From assembly GCF_016185115.1 (NCBI RefSeq), contig NZ_JACPOF010000017.1, positions 62,001-126,000 of the forward strand: DNA of 64,000 nucleotides, given 5' to 3'. Below are positions 53,597 to 63,756 of the stretch, piece after piece (position 1 is the stretch's first letter; each line of letters begins with the position of its first letter). Below the pieces are notes generated by a model that did not search any database, was not told the origin of the DNA, and was given only the letters and a program-made list of their open reading frames with translations. The stretch comes from Polaromonas sp. GTDB lineage: Bacteria > Pseudomonadota > Gammaproteobacteria > Burkholderiales > Burkholderiaceae_C. The translations under genes and the position numbers were made by a program.

Positions 53597-54043
53597 ATGG
53601 CACTCAAAGAACAAATCACCGAAGACATGAAAAACGCCATGCGCGCCAAGGACAGCGAGCGCCTGGGCACCATACGCCTTCTGCTCTCGGCCATGAAGCA
53701 AAAGGAAGTCGACGAACGTGTAGTTCTGGACGATGCGGCGGTGATTGCCATCGTCGACAAGCTGATCAAGCAGCGCAAGGACTCTATCGAGGCTTTCCAG
53801 AAGGCCGAACGCAAGGACCTGGCCGACAAGGAAGCCGCCGAACTGGTGGTGCTGCAGGCCTACCTGCCGGCGCGCCTGAGTGCGGATGAAGTTGCCGCCG
53901 CGGTAAAAGCCATCGTGGTGGAACTGGGCGCAAGCGGCCCGGGCGACATGGGCAAGGTCATGGGCGCGGTCAAGGCCAAACTGGCCGGCAAGGCCGATAT
54001 GGGCCAGGTTTCAGCCGCTGTGAAAGCCGCCCTGGCAGGCTGA
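53597..54043 (+). CDS. yqeY: GatB/YqeY domain protein
   Basis: A 148-residue protein of the YqeY family, related to the tRNA-binding tail of GatB; function is not established. N-terminal helical half (LKEQITEDMKNAMRAKDSER) and the C-terminal helical domain with GPGDMGKVMGAVKAKLAGKAD typical of the family. It usually lies between rpsU and dnaG; here it is followed by repeats instead. Confidence 0.88.
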   Translation: MALKEQITEDMKNAMRAKDSERLGTIRLLLSAMKQKEVDERVVLDDAAVIAIVDKLIKQRKDSIEAFQKAERKDLADKEAAELVVLQAYLPARLSADEVAAAVKAIVVELGASGPGDMGKVMGAVKAKLAGKADMGQVSAAVKAALAG

Positions 54044-54075
54044 TTCAAACGCGAGCGTTGCAGTGCAAGCTCAAG

Positions 54076-54127
54076 CCGTGGAACCGGCTTTGCCGGGCCA
54101 CAGGCGGGCGGCCCCCTCGGGGGGCAG
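54076..54127 (+). repeat. Intergenic repeat family 2, partial copy
   Basis: CCGTGGAACCGGCTTTGCCGG ... CCCCTCGGGGGGCAG, matching the left half of the 53100 copy and ending next to the family 3 element at 54135. Confidence 0.7.
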
Positions 54128-54134
54128 CAGGTTA

Positions 54135-54221
54135 TTGGGGTCAGACACCAATTTCGCTGCAGTGCATGCACTTCACCCTCGGGCGAGCCGAAGGCTCGGC
54201 GAATTTGGGCTCTGACCCCAA
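54135..54221 (+). repeat. Intergenic repeat family 3, second copy
   Basis: An 87-bp element with 10-bp inverted ends TTGGGGTCAG ... CTGACCCCAA, similar to 22674-22761 in the opposite sense. The centre carries a GCCGAAGGCTCGGC stem. Confidence 0.65.
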
Positions 54222-54238
54222 AAACCTGCGTGGGGGCA

Positions 54239-55657
54239 TTAAGTCCCCGCTATTTTCATCCTGTTCACCAAAATCGAACCAACGGTTTTCGCGCCATAGT
54301 TGTACGCATCGGCTCCCACAGCCTGAATGCCCATCAGCATGTCTTTCAGGTTGCCGGCAATCGTGATTTCCTCGACCGGGAAGGCGATCTGGCCTTTTTC
54401 GACCCAGAAGCCAGCCGCGCCGCGTGAGTAGTCACCCGTCACGTAGTTCACGCCCTGCCCCATCAATTCAGTGACAAACAGGCCGGTGCCCAGCTTTTTC
54501 AGCATGGCATCCAGGTCATCGCCTGCCCTGGTCTGGCGGCTGCTCATGATGAGGTTGTGTGAGCCGCCGGCATTGCCGGTGGTACGCATACCCAGCTTGC
54601 GGGCCGAATAGGTGCTCAAAAAATAGCCGCGCACAATGCCTGCATCCACCACCGTACGGGCGCGGGTCTTGACACCCTCTTCATCAAACGGCGAGCTGCC
54701 CTTGCCTTTTTTGACGAACGGGTCTTCGGTGATGTCGATATGGTCGGGGAAGGCCGGCTTGCCCATGCTGTTGAGCAAAAACGTGCTCTTGCGGTACAGC
54801 GCACCCCCGCTCACGGCCTGCACAAAACCGCCCAGCAGGCCGGCAGCCAGGGGCGACTCGAAAAGCACCGGGCATTCGCAGGTCTTGACCTTGCGGCTTT
54901 TCAGGCGCGACAGTGCACGCTCTGCGGCGTAGCGACCCACAGATTGCGGGCTGGCCAGCTCGCTCGCGTCGCGCATGGAGCTGTACCAGGCGTCACGCTG
55001 CATGTCGCCGTTCTTGCCGGGCGATGACGCAATCGGCGCGACCGAAATGCTGTGGCGCGAACTGGCATAACCACCCCGGAAGCCGCGCGTATGGGCACTG
55101 AAAAAATGGCTTTGCTGGGCCGAAACACCCGCGCCTTCGCTGTTGGTGATGCGCTTGCTGGTTTGCAGCGCCGCCGCTTCGCATTCGAGCGCAATCTTCG
55201 CGGCGTCTTCAGAGGTGATCGCCCAGGGGTGGAACAGGTCCAGGTCCGGATGAACGCGTGCAATGTCGCGGTCGGCAGGCAGGCCGGATGACTTGTCTTC
55301 TGCGGTGAAGCGCGCAATGTCAAAAGCCGCCTTCACGGTCTGCTGAATGGCGGCATCCGAGAAATCGCTGGTGGCGGCATTGCCGCGCTTCTGGCCGACA
55401 TAAACCGTGATGCCCAAAGACTTGTCGCGATTACGCTCGACGTTCTCCAGTTCGCCCTTGCGCACGCTGACTGACAGGCCGCAGCCTTCAGACGCTTCTG
55501 CAGCCGCATCTGTCGCGCCCAGCTTTTTGGCATGGGCCAGTGCGCTGTCAACCAGGTGTTCGAAAAAATCCCTGTGGTAGCTGAAGCCCTGTTCGGGTTT
55601 TGTGGATGGCCGTGCTCCTGAAGATACGGTAGGGGCTTTGGAAGTCTTTGGTGTCAT
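54239..55657 (-). CDS. pmbA: TldD/PmbA family protease subunit PmbA (TldE)
   Basis: One half of the TldD/TldE metalloprotease, which matures peptides such as microcins and CcdA-type antitoxin fragments in E. coli. 472 residues from the ATG at 55657. It matches PmbA in length and in the C-terminal GAADYSRGAAGFWVEKGQIAFP-type core (here VTGDYSRGAAGFWVEKG). As in other PmbA proteins the HExxxH of TldD is not seen, so it is the non-catalytic subunit. tldD is not in the window. Divergent from yjgA. Confidence 0.9.
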   Translation of the reverse strand: MTPKTSKAPTVSSGARPSTKPEQGFSYHRDFFEHLVDSALAHAKKLGATDAAAEASEGCGLSVSVRKGELENVERNRDKSLGITVYVGQKRGNAATSDFSDAAIQQTVKAAFDIARFTAEDKSSGLPADRDIARVHPDLDLFHPWAITSEDAAKIALECEAAALQTSKRITNSEGAGVSAQQSHFFSAHTRGFRGGYASSRHSISVAPIASSPGKNGDMQRDAWYSSMRDASELASPQSVGRYAAERALSRLKSRKVKTCECPVLFESPLAAGLLGGFVQAVSGGALYRKSTFLLNSMGKPAFPDHIDITEDPFVKKGKGSSPFDEEGVKTRARTVVDAGIVRGYFLSTYSARKLGMRTTGNAGGSHNLIMSSRQTRAGDDLDAMLKKLGTGLFVTELMGQGVNYVTGDYSRGAAGFWVEKGQIAFPVEEITIAGNLKDMLMGIQAVGADAYNYGAKTVGSILVNRMKIAGT

Positions 55658-55682
55658 ATGGGTAGCTATGATACTGACTGCC

Positions 55683-56294
55683 ATGAACACCAAAACTAAC
55701 AAGCCTGTCCCAAAGGGTCTCAAGGGCTACTGGTCCAACGGCCGATTCGTGAAACCCGAAGAAATCGCGGCCGAAGAAAAAGGCCCGCCCAGCAAGACGC
55801 AACTCAAGGCCGAGGCCGACGAAATGCAGGCCCTGGGCGAAGCCTTGCTCACCCTGCGTGCCGACCTCATGGCGCGGTTGGATTTGCCCGACAAGCTGCT
55901 CGACGCGATCAAGGACGCCAAAAAAATCACCAACTTCGAGGGCAAGCGCCGCCAGATGCAGTTCATCGGCAAGCTGATGCGCCCGCTCGACCCCGACCCG
56001 ATACGCGAAGCCATCAACGAGCAGCTCAACGGCTCGGCACAGCTCACGCTGGCACTGCACCTGGCCGAGCAGTGGCGCGACAAGCTGGTGGCCGATGATG
56101 AATCGCTGCAGCAGTGGCTGGTTGAATACCCGGACACCGACTCGCAGCAGATGCGCGCGCTGATTCGCCAGGCCCGCAAGGACTACAAGCCCGAAAAGCC
56201 GGGCGAAGCCCCGCGCCATGGCAAGTCCTACCGCGAGATTTTCCAGATGGTCAAAGAGGCCATGCGCGCCAAGGCGGAAGGCGCCCCGGAATGA
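55683..56294 (+). CDS. darP: YjgA/DarP family ribosome-associated protein
   Basis: A 203-residue protein of the DarP (formerly YjgA) family, which associates with 50S assembly intermediates in E. coli. The N-terminal YWSNGRFVKPEEIAAEEKGP and the conserved core LLDAIKDAKKITNFEGKRRQ and QFIGKLMRPLD are visible, ending in a conserved C-terminal helix (GKSYREIFQMVKEAM). Start ATG at 55683; its stop overlaps the mog start by four bases. Confidence 0.88.
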   Translation: MNTKTNKPVPKGLKGYWSNGRFVKPEEIAAEEKGPPSKTQLKAEADEMQALGEALLTLRADLMARLDLPDKLLDAIKDAKKITNFEGKRRQMQFIGKLMRPLDPDPIREAINEQLNGSAQLTLALHLAEQWRDKLVADDESLQQWLVEYPDTDSQQMRALIRQARKDYKPEKPGEAPRHGKSYREIFQMVKEAMRAKAEGAPE

Positions 56295-56884
56295 GCGCCC
56301 ACGATGCGGTCCGCATAGGCATCGTGTCGGTGAGCGACAGGGCCTCCAGCGGCGTCTATGAAGACAAGGGCTTGCCGGCGCTGAAAGACTGGCTGACGCG
56401 CGCCCTTCTCAACCCCATCACCTTTGACGAACGCCTGATCCCTGACGAGCAGGACGGCATCAGCACTGCGTTGATTGCGCTGGTCGATGCCGGCTGCTCG
56501 CTGGTGCTCACCACAGGCGGTACCGGCCCCGCGCTGCGCGACGTGACACCTGAAGCCACACTGGCCATCGCCCACAAGGAGATGCCCGGCTTTGGCGAGC
56601 AGATGCGGCAGATCAGCCTGAAATTTGTGCCGACCGCCATACTGTCGCGCCAATGTGCCGTCATCCGTAACAAAAGCCTCATCATCAATCTGCCCGGCCA
56701 GCCCAAGGCCATTGCTGAAACGCTTGAGGGGTTAAAAAATGACGGCGGCGAGCAAATCGTGCCCGGCATCTTTGCGGCCGTACCTTACTGCGTTGACCTC
56801 ATAGGCGGGCCTTACATTGAAACGCGCGCGGACGTCTGCAAGGCGTTCAGGCCGAAATCTGCCATACGGCCGTCAGCCCCCTGA
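56291..56884 (+). CDS. mog: Molybdopterin adenylyltransferase
   Basis: Adenylates molybdopterin before molybdenum insertion. 197 residues. The MoCF fold shows RIGIVSVSDRASSGVYEDKG, the molybdopterin-binding TTGGTGPALRDVTPEA and the NLPGQPKAI loop. The start overlaps the darP stop (ATGA). Its product is needed for the NasA cofactor, though the gene is 5 kb from the nitrate operon. Confidence 0.92.
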   Translation: MSAHDAVRIGIVSVSDRASSGVYEDKGLPALKDWLTRALLNPITFDERLIPDEQDGISTALIALVDAGCSLVLTTGGTGPALRDVTPEATLAIAHKEMPGFGEQMRQISLKFVPTAILSRQCAVIRNKSLIINLPGQPKAIAETLEGLKNDGGEQIVPGIFAAVPYCVDLIGGPYIETRADVCKAFRPKSAIRPSAP

Positions 56885-56941
56885 GTTTGCAGTTGGTTTT
56901 TTGCCGCGCCCGTGCGTGGCACCGGTGAAAGAAGAAAAAAC

Positions 56942-58363
56942 ATGACTTGTCTGACCGCGCAATACACCGCACGCTATAGCCTCACCACACTGACCCTTTC
57001 ACTGCTGCTCGCCTCAAGCGCCAGCGCACAGCCCCGTGTGCTGGAGCCCAGCCTTCCCTACGTCGTCAAACCTTCAGACAAGCTGATCCGCCTCAGCAAG
57101 GAAATTCTTGTCAGCACCCAGGCCTGGAACGATGTCGCCAGATACAACCAGCTGAAAGACCCTGACCTGATCTTTCCTGGCCAGAAGCTCGACATTCCGC
57201 TGCGTTACCTCAAGTCAAAACCCGCCAGTGGCAAGATCATCAGCGCTGAAGGCGACGTCACGCTGGGCGGCAATGCCATCGCGCCCGGTGCGGCAATTGC
57301 CGACGGCAGCCAGCTCAAGACCGGCGCCAACAGCTCGGCCGTGATAGAGCTGGGCGACGGCAGCCGCGTCAAGCTGCTGCCCAACAGCCTGGTGCAGGTC
57401 GTCACCAACCGCGACTACGCCATGCGCGATTCATCGGCCAGCGGCTCGACCAACTGGTTCTCGGGCCTGCTGCGGCTGGCCGCCGGCACCATGGAAGCGG
57501 TGGCCACAAAAAACGCCAAACGCGCCACACCGCTGCAGGTCGAAACCCCGACCTCGCTGGTCGGCGTGCGCGGTACCGAGTTCCGCGTCGCCTTTGACGA
57601 CCCGGCCAGCGCCGCCGCGCGCACGGAAGTGGTTGAAGGCAAGGTGCGTGCAGACAACCCGGCCCAAGGCGCGGGCGCAGACCTGCCCACGGGCACGGGT
57701 GCTGTCGTCAAACCGGCTGAGCGCGAGATCAAGGTCGTCAACCTGCTGCCCGCCCCCGACCTCAGCAACATCCCGGCCGAAGTCCTCAAGCCCCTTGGCG
57801 GCTGGGCCATGCCGGTGCTCGATGGCGCGGTGGCTTACCGCGTGCAGGTCTCCAGCGACGACAAATTCGACAAAATCGTGCGCGACCTGAAGGTGGCCAG
57901 CAACAGTGCCGACCTGGCCGACCTGGCCAACGGCAGCTGGTTTGCCCGCGTGCGTGGCATTGACCCTGCCGGCCTGGAAGGGTTTGACACCGTCAAGCTG
58001 ATCGCCGTGAGAGACGGGCAGTGGAAGGTGAGCTATTCCAGCATGAGCCTGGTCGGCGGCAAGACCGTGCTGGGCTGGATAGGCCAGCAGTCCAATGGCC
58101 AGCCCATGGCCGATGGTGCGTATTCGGCCCTGGTGGCGCGTGACGAGGCCCTGACGCAAGTGGTCACCAACTCCGACACCGCCGTCGCAGGCCGCGGCCC
58201 GCGCCTGGACCTCGGCAACCTGACACCCGGCGTGTACTTCATACGCCTGCGCAGCAAGGTGGCGCAAGGCGCGACTGACAGCGAGATTTACCGCTTTGAA
58301 ATCCCCGCCAACTGGGGCAAAAGTGTGTTTGACCTGACTTCTTCACTACAGTCTGTTCGCTAG
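56942..58363 (+). CDS. LysM-FecR domain protein, exported
   Basis: A 473-residue exported protein. Signal peptide (about 1-32, ending ASSASAQ). LysM domain at about 40-90 (YVVKPSDKLIRLSKEILVST and DPDLIFPGQKLDIP). FecR-like domain at about 100-230 (GDVTLGGNAIAPGAAIADGS and IELGDGSRVKLLPNSLVQVV), and a C-terminal region with two FecR-associated beta-sandwich stretches (GAVAYRVQVSSDDKFDKIV). It probably acts at the periplasmic peptidoglycan; no receptor or sigma factor gene is adjacent. Function unknown. Started at 56942 after an AAAGAAGAAAA stretch. Confidence 0.82.
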   Translation: MTCLTAQYTARYSLTTLTLSLLLASSASAQPRVLEPSLPYVVKPSDKLIRLSKEILVSTQAWNDVARYNQLKDPDLIFPGQKLDIPLRYLKSKPASGKIISAEGDVTLGGNAIAPGAAIADGSQLKTGANSSAVIELGDGSRVKLLPNSLVQVVTNRDYAMRDSSASGSTNWFSGLLRLAAGTMEAVATKNAKRATPLQVETPTSLVGVRGTEFRVAFDDPASAAARTEVVEGKVRADNPAQGAGADLPTGTGAVVKPAEREIKVVNLLPAPDLSNIPAEVLKPLGGWAMPVLDGAVAYRVQVSSDDKFDKIVRDLKVASNSADLADLANGSWFARVRGIDPAGLEGFDTVKLIAVRDGQWKVSYSSMSLVGGKTVLGWIGQQSNGQPMADGAYSALVARDEALTQVVTNSDTAVAGRGPRLDLGNLTPGVYFIRLRSKVAQGATDSEIYRFEIPANWGKSVFDLTSSLQSVR

Positions 58364-58366
58364 GTC

Positions 58367-58394
58367 AATTCAGCATATGTCAGGGCATATGCTG
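58367..58394. repeat. Inverted repeat after the LysM-FecR gene
   Basis: TTCAGCATATG-TCAGGG-CATATGCTGAA, perfect 11-base arms, directly after the stop codon and followed by eight A. It has no T run on the plus strand, so it could act only as a minus-strand terminator or as a protein site. Confidence 0.5.
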
Positions 58395-58411
58395 AAAAAA
58401 AAGGGGTTAAA

Positions 58412-58530
58412 ACAGCTTTAAAAAGGCCAAAAACCTGCTTTGGGAGGCATTTTTTGGCCATTTTCAGGCATTAAATCGGCTGCAGGCCAATAGATACGCA
58501 CGTGAGCAGCTACTGATTTAATAGCAAATA
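58412..58530 (-). repeat. Intergenic repeat family 1, inverted copy c
   Basis: Reading the minus strand: GCTATTAAATCAGTAGCTGC, TCACGTGCGTATCTATTGGCC, TGCAGCCGATTTAATGCCTGAAAATGGCC. The head matches copies a and b. The tail differs. Confidence 0.7.
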
Positions 58531-58548
58531 CCGCGGGATTTTTGCCCC

Positions 58549-58634
58549 CTGTCATTGCGGACTCAATCCGCAATCCATACCCCCTTGCGCAGATACCTAG
58601 CGGGATGGATCCCGGATCAAGTCCGGGATGACAG
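58549..58634. repeat. 86-bp element with 30-bp imperfect inverted ends
   Basis: CTGTCATTGCGGACTCAATCCG at one end and CGGATCAAGTCCGGGATGACAG at the other; 24 of 30 terminal bases are complementary. Each half is itself palindromic. It resembles the common CCGGACTTGATCCGG intergenic elements of proteobacteria. Confidence 0.6.
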
Positions 58635-58659
58635 AAAAAGCGCAGTGAGGCGGTCGCCC

Positions 58660-59442
58660 CTACTTCCCAATCAGCTGGTTCAGCTTCTCGGCCTCGAACG
58701 TCTCGGTCAGCGCGGCATCGGCCGGTACGCAATCCCTGCGCGGGGATTGCGGGTTCTGGGTGACCGACAGTTTTTCAATCGCCTCCCACAACAGCGCAAT
58801 CTGGTGCTCCTGCGACGAGGCGTTCTCGACCAGCCCTTTCATGGCCTGGCCCAGCGGGTCGTCGTCCAGCGTGATGCCATAGGCTGAAAAACCTGTTCCC
58901 CTTGTCACGTCGGCGCTCTCGCCCACTTTTGAGGGGATGATGCGCGCCGGTATGCCGACTGCCGTGGCGCCTGCGGGCACCGGCTTGATGACCACGGCGT
59001 TGCTGCCTATCTTGGCGCCGTCACCAACCACGAAGCCGCCCAGCACCTTGGCGCCTGCGCTCACAACCACGTTGCGGCCCAGCGTGGGGTGGCGCTTTTC
59101 GCCCTTGTAGAGCGAGGTGCCGCCCAGCGTCACGCCCTGGTAAATCGTGCAGCCATCGCCGATCTCGGCCGTCTCACCGACGACAACGCCCATGGCATGG
59201 TCAAAAAACACGCGCTCACCGATCTTCGCGCCGGGGTGGATCTCTATGCCCGTGAAAAACCGCCCCACATGCGAGACAAAACGCCCCAGCCACTTGAAGC
59301 CGTTGTTCCAGAACCAGTGCGCGCGGCGATGAAAGATGAGCGCGTGCAGGCCCGGATAGCAGGTGAGCACTTCCCAGGTGGTACGCGCGGCCGGGTCGCG
59401 GTCAAGAATGCACTGGATATCGGAGCGGATTCGTGAAAACAT
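58660..59442 (-). CDS. cysE: Serine O-acetyltransferase
   Basis: Acetylates serine to O-acetylserine for cysteine synthesis. 260 residues. N-terminal helical domain ([20 protein letters not shown]) and left-handed beta-helix with hexapeptide repeats ([42 protein letters not shown]). The catalytic His is in FFDHAMGVV, with the second in [17 protein letters not shown]. The C-terminal 80 residues are longer than the minimal enzyme. Lies 9 bp after the trmJ-like gene. Confidence 0.92.
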   Translation of the reverse strand: MFSRIRSDIQCILDRDPAARTTWEVLTCYPGLHALIFHRRAHWFWNNGFKWLGRFVSHVGRFFTGIEIHPGAKIGERVFFDHAMGVVVGETAEIGDGCTIYQGVTLGGTSLYKGEKRHPTLGRNVVVSAGAKVLGGFVVGDGAKIGSNAVVIKPVPAGATAVGIPARIIPSKVGESADVTRGTGFSAYGITLDDDPLGQAMKGLVENASSQEHQIALLWEAIEKLSVTQNPQSPRRDCVPADAALTETFEAEKLNQLIGK

Positions 59443-59451
59443 GCCGCGAGT

Positions 59452-60228
59452 CTACTGGGGCACCGATGGGCTTGCAGGCGGCGCACTTTTGGCGTCGCCC
59501 GCCGCCGCCTGGCTCATCGCCTTGGCCACACCCCGCAGGATGTGGATTTCCTCTGCACTGAGTTGGGCGCGGTTAAAAAGCTGGTTCAGGCGCGGCATCA
59601 GCTTTTTCGGTGAAGCCGGGTCGAGAAAGCCGATGTCGGCCAGCGACTTTTCCCAATGCGCCAGCATGCCCGCCACCTCTGCGGCATCGGCCAGCTGGCG
59701 CTCGCCAGTGGCTGATTCAACTGAAAAACCGCCCAGCGCCTCGCGCCAGTCATAGGCAATCAGCTGCACGGCGGCACCCAGGTTGAGCGAACCAAAGTTG
59801 GGGTCGGTCGGGATGCTGAGGGCCACATTGCAGCGGTAAACGTCCTCGTTCTGCATGCCAAAGCGCTCCGAGCCGAACAGAAAGGCGATGCCTTCCGGTT
59901 TTGTGGCTGCCGCTTCAGGGGCCAGCAGGGCAGAAAAATGCGCCCGCGGTGCCATGGTCGGCGGGCCAAAGTCGCGCGGCGTCATGGCTGTGGCGCACAG
60001 GTGCGTCATCCCGTCCAGCGCCTCGTCCAGCGTTTCGACAATGCGCGCGTTGTTCAGCACGTCCAGCGCCCCGCTGGCGCGCTGGATCGTTTCTTCGCGC
60101 CGCAGCACATTGGCCCAACGCGGCTTGACCAGTACCAGGTCGCCAAAACCCATGACCTTCATGGCGCGCGCTGCCGCGCCTACGTTGCCGGCATGGCTGG
60201 TGTGGATGAGGACAAAACGGGTTTTCAT
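59452..60228 (-). CDS. trmJ: TrmJ-like tRNA 2'-O-methyltransferase
   Basis: SPOUT-fold RNA methyltransferase; the E. coli homologue methylates position 32 of several tRNAs. 258 residues. Opening [21 protein letters not shown], central [19 protein letters not shown] and the C-terminal knot region [20 protein letters not shown] are characteristic. Divergent from the suhB-like gene, about 150 bp away. cysE follows on the same strand. Confidence 0.9.
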   Translation of the reverse strand: MKTRFVLIHTSHAGNVGAAARAMKVMGFGDLVLVKPRWANVLRREETIQRASGALDVLNNARIVETLDEALDGMTHLCATAMTPRDFGPPTMAPRAHFSALLAPEAAATKPEGIAFLFGSERFGMQNEDVYRCNVALSIPTDPNFGSLNLGAAVQLIAYDWREALGGFSVESATGERQLADAAEVAGMLAHWEKSLADIGFLDPASPKKLMPRLNQLFNRAQLSAEEIHILRGVAKAMSQAAAGDAKSAPPASPSVPQ

Positions 60229-60378
60229 TGGCGAATTTGGGCAAATCTGGGCAAAAGAGGGCTCGTCGGGGGCTTAGCCGTTAAAATCGGGCTATCTGCA
60301 AGAACTGCATATTGTCGCTGTCCCGGTTGCCGGGCCACAGCCCTCCCCGCTTCGTGCGGCTGCTCTTTCTTATCATTT

Positions 60379-61353
60379 ATGTCCAGCAATCTACACCCCA
60401 TGCTCAACGTGGCCATCAAGGCTGCGCGCGCCGCCGGCGCCATCATCAACCGCGCTGCGCTCGACGTTGAATCGGTTCGCATCTCGGCCAAGCAGACCAA
60501 CGACTTCGTCACCGAGATCGATCACGCTGCCGAAACCGCCATCATCGAAACCCTGCTGACCGCCTACCCCGGCCACGGCATCCTGGCCGAAGAATCGGGC
60601 AGCGCGCATGGCGCCAAAGACTCCGAATTCGTGTGGATCATCGACCCGCTGGACGGCACCACCAACTTCATCCACGGCTTTCCCGTTTACTGCGTCAGCA
60701 TTGCCCTCAGCGTCAAGGGCAAGATAGAGCAGGCCGTGGTGTATGACCCCACCCGCAACGACATCTTCTGCGCCACCAAAGGCCGCGGGGCTTACCTGAA
60801 CGACCGCCGCATTCGCGTGGCCAAGCGCACCCGCCTGCAGGAATGCCTGATCGCCACCGGCTTCCCCTACCGCCCCGGCGACAAACTCAAAAGCTACCTC
60901 AACATGCTGGGTGAAGTCATGAGCCAGTGCGCCGGCGTGCGCCGCCCCGGTGCTGCCGCGCTTGACCTGGCCTATGTGGCCGCAGGTTACAGCGACGGCT
61001 TTTTCGAAACCGGCCTCCAGCCCTGGGACGTGGCAGCGGGTTCGCTGCTGGTCACCGAAGCTGGCGGCCTGATCGGCAACTTCACTGGCGAATCCGAATT
61101 TCTCGACCAGGGCGAGTGTGTAGCCGGCAACCCGCGCATCTATGGCCAGCTGGTGACAACCCTGACGAAGTACAGCAAATTTGCAGGCGCAGGCGACAAG
61201 GCCACCGTGCGCCAGGCACTGCAGGACGCCACATCGGCCATGGCTGCAGAAGGCGACAGCGCCCCGGTTGACACTGCACCAGTTGCCAAACCCACCCTGA
61301 AGGCCAAACGTATCAAGGCCGGTAGCGAAACACCGCCAGACGCACCGTTTTAA
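60379..61353 (+). CDS. suhB: Inositol monophosphatase family protein
   Basis: A 324-residue protein of the IMPase/SuhB family. Metal-binding motifs EESG and [14 protein letters not shown] are present, as is the second metal motif [15 protein letters not shown]. Started at the ATG 60379; an ATG at MLNVAIKAA (60400) is an alternative. The C-terminal 50 residues are a charged extension beyond the usual IMPase length. In E. coli SuhB also aids rRNA transcription; that role here is inference. Confidence 0.88.
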   Translation: MSSNLHPMLNVAIKAARAAGAIINRAALDVESVRISAKQTNDFVTEIDHAAETAIIETLLTAYPGHGILAEESGSAHGAKDSEFVWIIDPLDGTTNFIHGFPVYCVSIALSVKGKIEQAVVYDPTRNDIFCATKGRGAYLNDRRIRVAKRTRLQECLIATGFPYRPGDKLKSYLNMLGEVMSQCAGVRRPGAAALDLAYVAAGYSDGFFETGLQPWDVAAGSLLVTEAGGLIGNFTGESEFLDQGECVAGNPRIYGQLVTTLTKYSKFAGAGDKATVRQALQDATSAMAAEGDSAPVDTAPVAKPTLKAKRIKAGSETPPDAPF

Positions 61354-61410
61354 GCCAAACGGGCGGGACAAGCGCACACCCTGCCCGGCCTTCGGTAAAG
61401 TGTGAATCAC

Positions 61411-63756
61411 ATGAGCCGACAGCCCCCTGAAAAACCTGCGACGGACACGCCGCCCATGATGCTGGAGGGCCTGCTCATGCGCGGCCTGGGCAACGCACAG
61501 GGCAGGCTGCAAACCTTTCTGCGCGCTGCACTCAGCCCCCATGTGACCAACGGCCTCACGGTCTCGCTGGGCCTGATTCTCATCATGCTGGCGATATTCG
61601 AAACCGCCGGGCTGGCAGGCGCATCAACCGCAGCCGTCGGCATCATGATCACCAGCCTGCCCGACGTGCCTGCGCCGCGCCGCCGCAAGATCATGCAAAT
61701 GCTGCCTGCGCCCATACTCGGCGCGCCGCTGTTCCTGCTGGTGCAACTGGTGCGTGAAGACGCCTGGCTGCTGGGCATCGTGATCGTGGCAGGCACCTTT
61801 CTCGCCACCATGATGATGGCCTGGGGCAAGCGCGGCGGGCCTATCTGCTTCTCGATGCTGTTCTCAATGCTGTTCTCCATGGCGGCGCAACCCGTCGGGT
61901 CGCTGGAAGAAATCGCCGTGCATGGCGGCTGGTTCCTGGCCGGGGCAGCCCTTTATCTGCTCTGGGCTGCGTTCACAACCAGCCTGCTGAACCGGCGCTA
62001 CCGTGCGCAGTTGCTGGCGGAATGTTTTTACAGTTTTGCGCAAATCCTGCGCACGCAGGCGCGCCGGTTTGAGCCGCAGCCGCAAAACCTGGAGGGCAGC
62101 CAGGCGCTGCTCGCCACCATGCTCAAGCAGCAGGCCGCACTTGCCGACCAGTTGCAGAACACGCGTGACGTGGTGCTTGAATCACCCACCAAACCACGTC
62201 GCCAGCGCATGGCCGCCATGCTGCTCAGCCTGCTGGAAGCGCGCGACCACCAGATGGCCTGCGACCTGGACCTCGACATGCTGCTCACCCACCAGGACAG
62301 CACGGGCGCACTGCCGGCGCTGCAGGATGCACTTGAGACGACTGCGACGCGGCTGGAAGCCATGGCCATGGCACTGTTGCTGGGCAAATTGATACGGCCG
62401 ATTGCCGAACTCGAAAATTTGAGGCCGGGCCTGGCCGGCACGCTTCCCCCACGGCGCGAAGCCACCGAACGCCCGCCTGACCTGCAGACCGGCGTGCCCG
62501 ATGCCGCTGCACTGCTGCACAACATGGCCGACCGCATAGGCCATATCAACGATGAAGTGGTGAAGATGGCCGCGATTGCGCGCGGCGATGTCGCGCCTGA
62601 ACTCGCAGCCGTGCGCACACAGTGGCAACTCTTCGTCAGCACCACCGTCTGGTCATGGAAGCCGCTTCTCGGCCAGCTCACCTGGCGCGCGCCCACCCTG
62701 CGCTACGCACTGCGTGCAACGCTGGCCGTCACCGTGGGTTACGTCGTGTCGCTGCACCTGCCCTGGGTGGCGCATGGCTACTGGATATTGCTGACCATCA
62801 CGGCCGTGATGCGCGGCAACCTGGCCCAGACCGTTGAGCGACGCAACTCACGCATCATCGGTACGCTGATCGGCTGCGTGGTGGTGATGGCCATACTCGC
62901 CGCGCACCCCGGCGCACGCAGCATCTTTCTCGCGGTGTCACTGGCCATGGGTCTGGCGCATGCGTTCGCGCTGCGCCGCTACCTTTTCACATCCATCGCC
63001 GCCACAGTCGCCGGCCTGCTGCAGGCGCACCTGCTGCTGGTCGGCGTACAGCCCAGCTTTGCCATGGCCGAACGACTTGGCGACACGCTGCTGGGCGCGC
63101 TGCTGGCCTGGCTCTTCAGCTATGTGCTGCCCGCGTGGGAGCGCAACCAGATACCCGCACTCGTCAAACGCAGCGTGGCGGCGCAGCTTGAACACGCACG
63201 CCTCGCGCTGGCCCTGCTCGACAGCTCGCAAACCTCTGACCTGCCGTGGCGGCTGGCGCGGCGCGAGGCCTACAACAGCCTGTCAGACCTCACCCTCGCC
63301 ACCCAGCGCAGCCTGGCCGAACCGAAACAGGTCAGGCCACCGCTAGAACCCCTCGAAGCCCTGCAGGCGCGCAGCTACCAGTTGCTCGCACAGCTCACCG
63401 CTGTCAAATCAATGCTTCTGCTGCGAAGGGCGCAGCTTGATCTGGACATTGCCAGACCGGCGCTTGAGCAAGCCAGCAAACGGATTGAAGCCGAGTTATC
63501 CGGCAAGTCTGTGCCAGCCCAAGACCTTGATGCTCAACCAGACCTGCCCACGACAGCAGGCCAGCCCTTCCAGCCCAAACCCGACCCCCTGCTGGCCAAT
63601 GACCTCACGCCATGGTTGCTGCGCCGGCTGACACTGACCTGCGCCATGGCGGCAGAGTTGCGCCAGGCCATGCTGCGTGCGCAGAACCCGCCAGCGGGTG
63701 GCAACGATAATGCTGGATTGACGACCGCCACGCGCACGCACCAAACCAAAGCATGA
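61411..63756 (+). CDS. FUSC family membrane transporter
   Basis: A 781-residue membrane protein of the FUSC family (YccS/YhfK or aromatic acid exporter-like). Two clusters of helices: about 45-200 and about 430-560, the second opening [20 protein letters not shown]. Between and after these lie cytoplasmic helical regions. The family motif region [32 protein letters not shown] is visible. Substrate unknown. The ATG at 61411 was preferred to the GTG at 61402. Stop overlaps the mutS start. Confidence 0.85.
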   Translation: MSRQPPEKPATDTPPMMLEGLLMRGLGNAQGRLQTFLRAALSPHVTNGLTVSLGLILIMLAIFETAGLAGASTAAVGIMITSLPDVPAPRRRKIMQMLPAPILGAPLFLLVQLVREDAWLLGIVIVAGTFLATMMMAWGKRGGPICFSMLFSMLFSMAAQPVGSLEEIAVHGGWFLAGAALYLLWAAFTTSLLNRRYRAQLLAECFYSFAQILRTQARRFEPQPQNLEGSQALLATMLKQQAALADQLQNTRDVVLESPTKPRRQRMAAMLLSLLEARDHQMACDLDLDMLLTHQDSTGALPALQDALETTATRLEAMAMALLLGKLIRPIAELENLRPGLAGTLPPRREATERPPDLQTGVPDAAALLHNMADRIGHINDEVVKMAAIARGDVAPELAAVRTQWQLFVSTTVWSWKPLLGQLTWRAPTLRYALRATLAVTVGYVVSLHLPWVAHGYWILLTITAVMRGNLAQTVERRNSRIIGTLIGCVVVMAILAAHPGARSIFLAVSLAMGLAHAFALRRYLFTSIAATVAGLLQAHLLLVGVQPSFAMAERLGDTLLGALLAWLFSYVLPAWERNQIPALVKRSVAAQLEHARLALALLDSSQTSDLPWRLARREAYNSLSDLTLATQRSLAEPKQVRPPLEPLEALQARSYQLLAQLTAVKSMLLLRRAQLDLDIARPALEQASKRIEAELSGKSVPAQDLDAQPDLPTTAGQPFQPKPDPLLANDLTPWLLRRLTLTCAMAAELRQAMLRAQNPPAGGNDNAGLTTATRTHQTKA

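Noticed and set aside
53098..54230. Insertion sequence or prophage around rpsU
   Set aside because: Only short repeats are present; no transposase, integrase or phage gene was found in the stretch.
58367..58394. Terminator of the LysM-FecR gene
   Set aside because: The perfect inverted repeat is followed by A residues, not T, on the coding strand.
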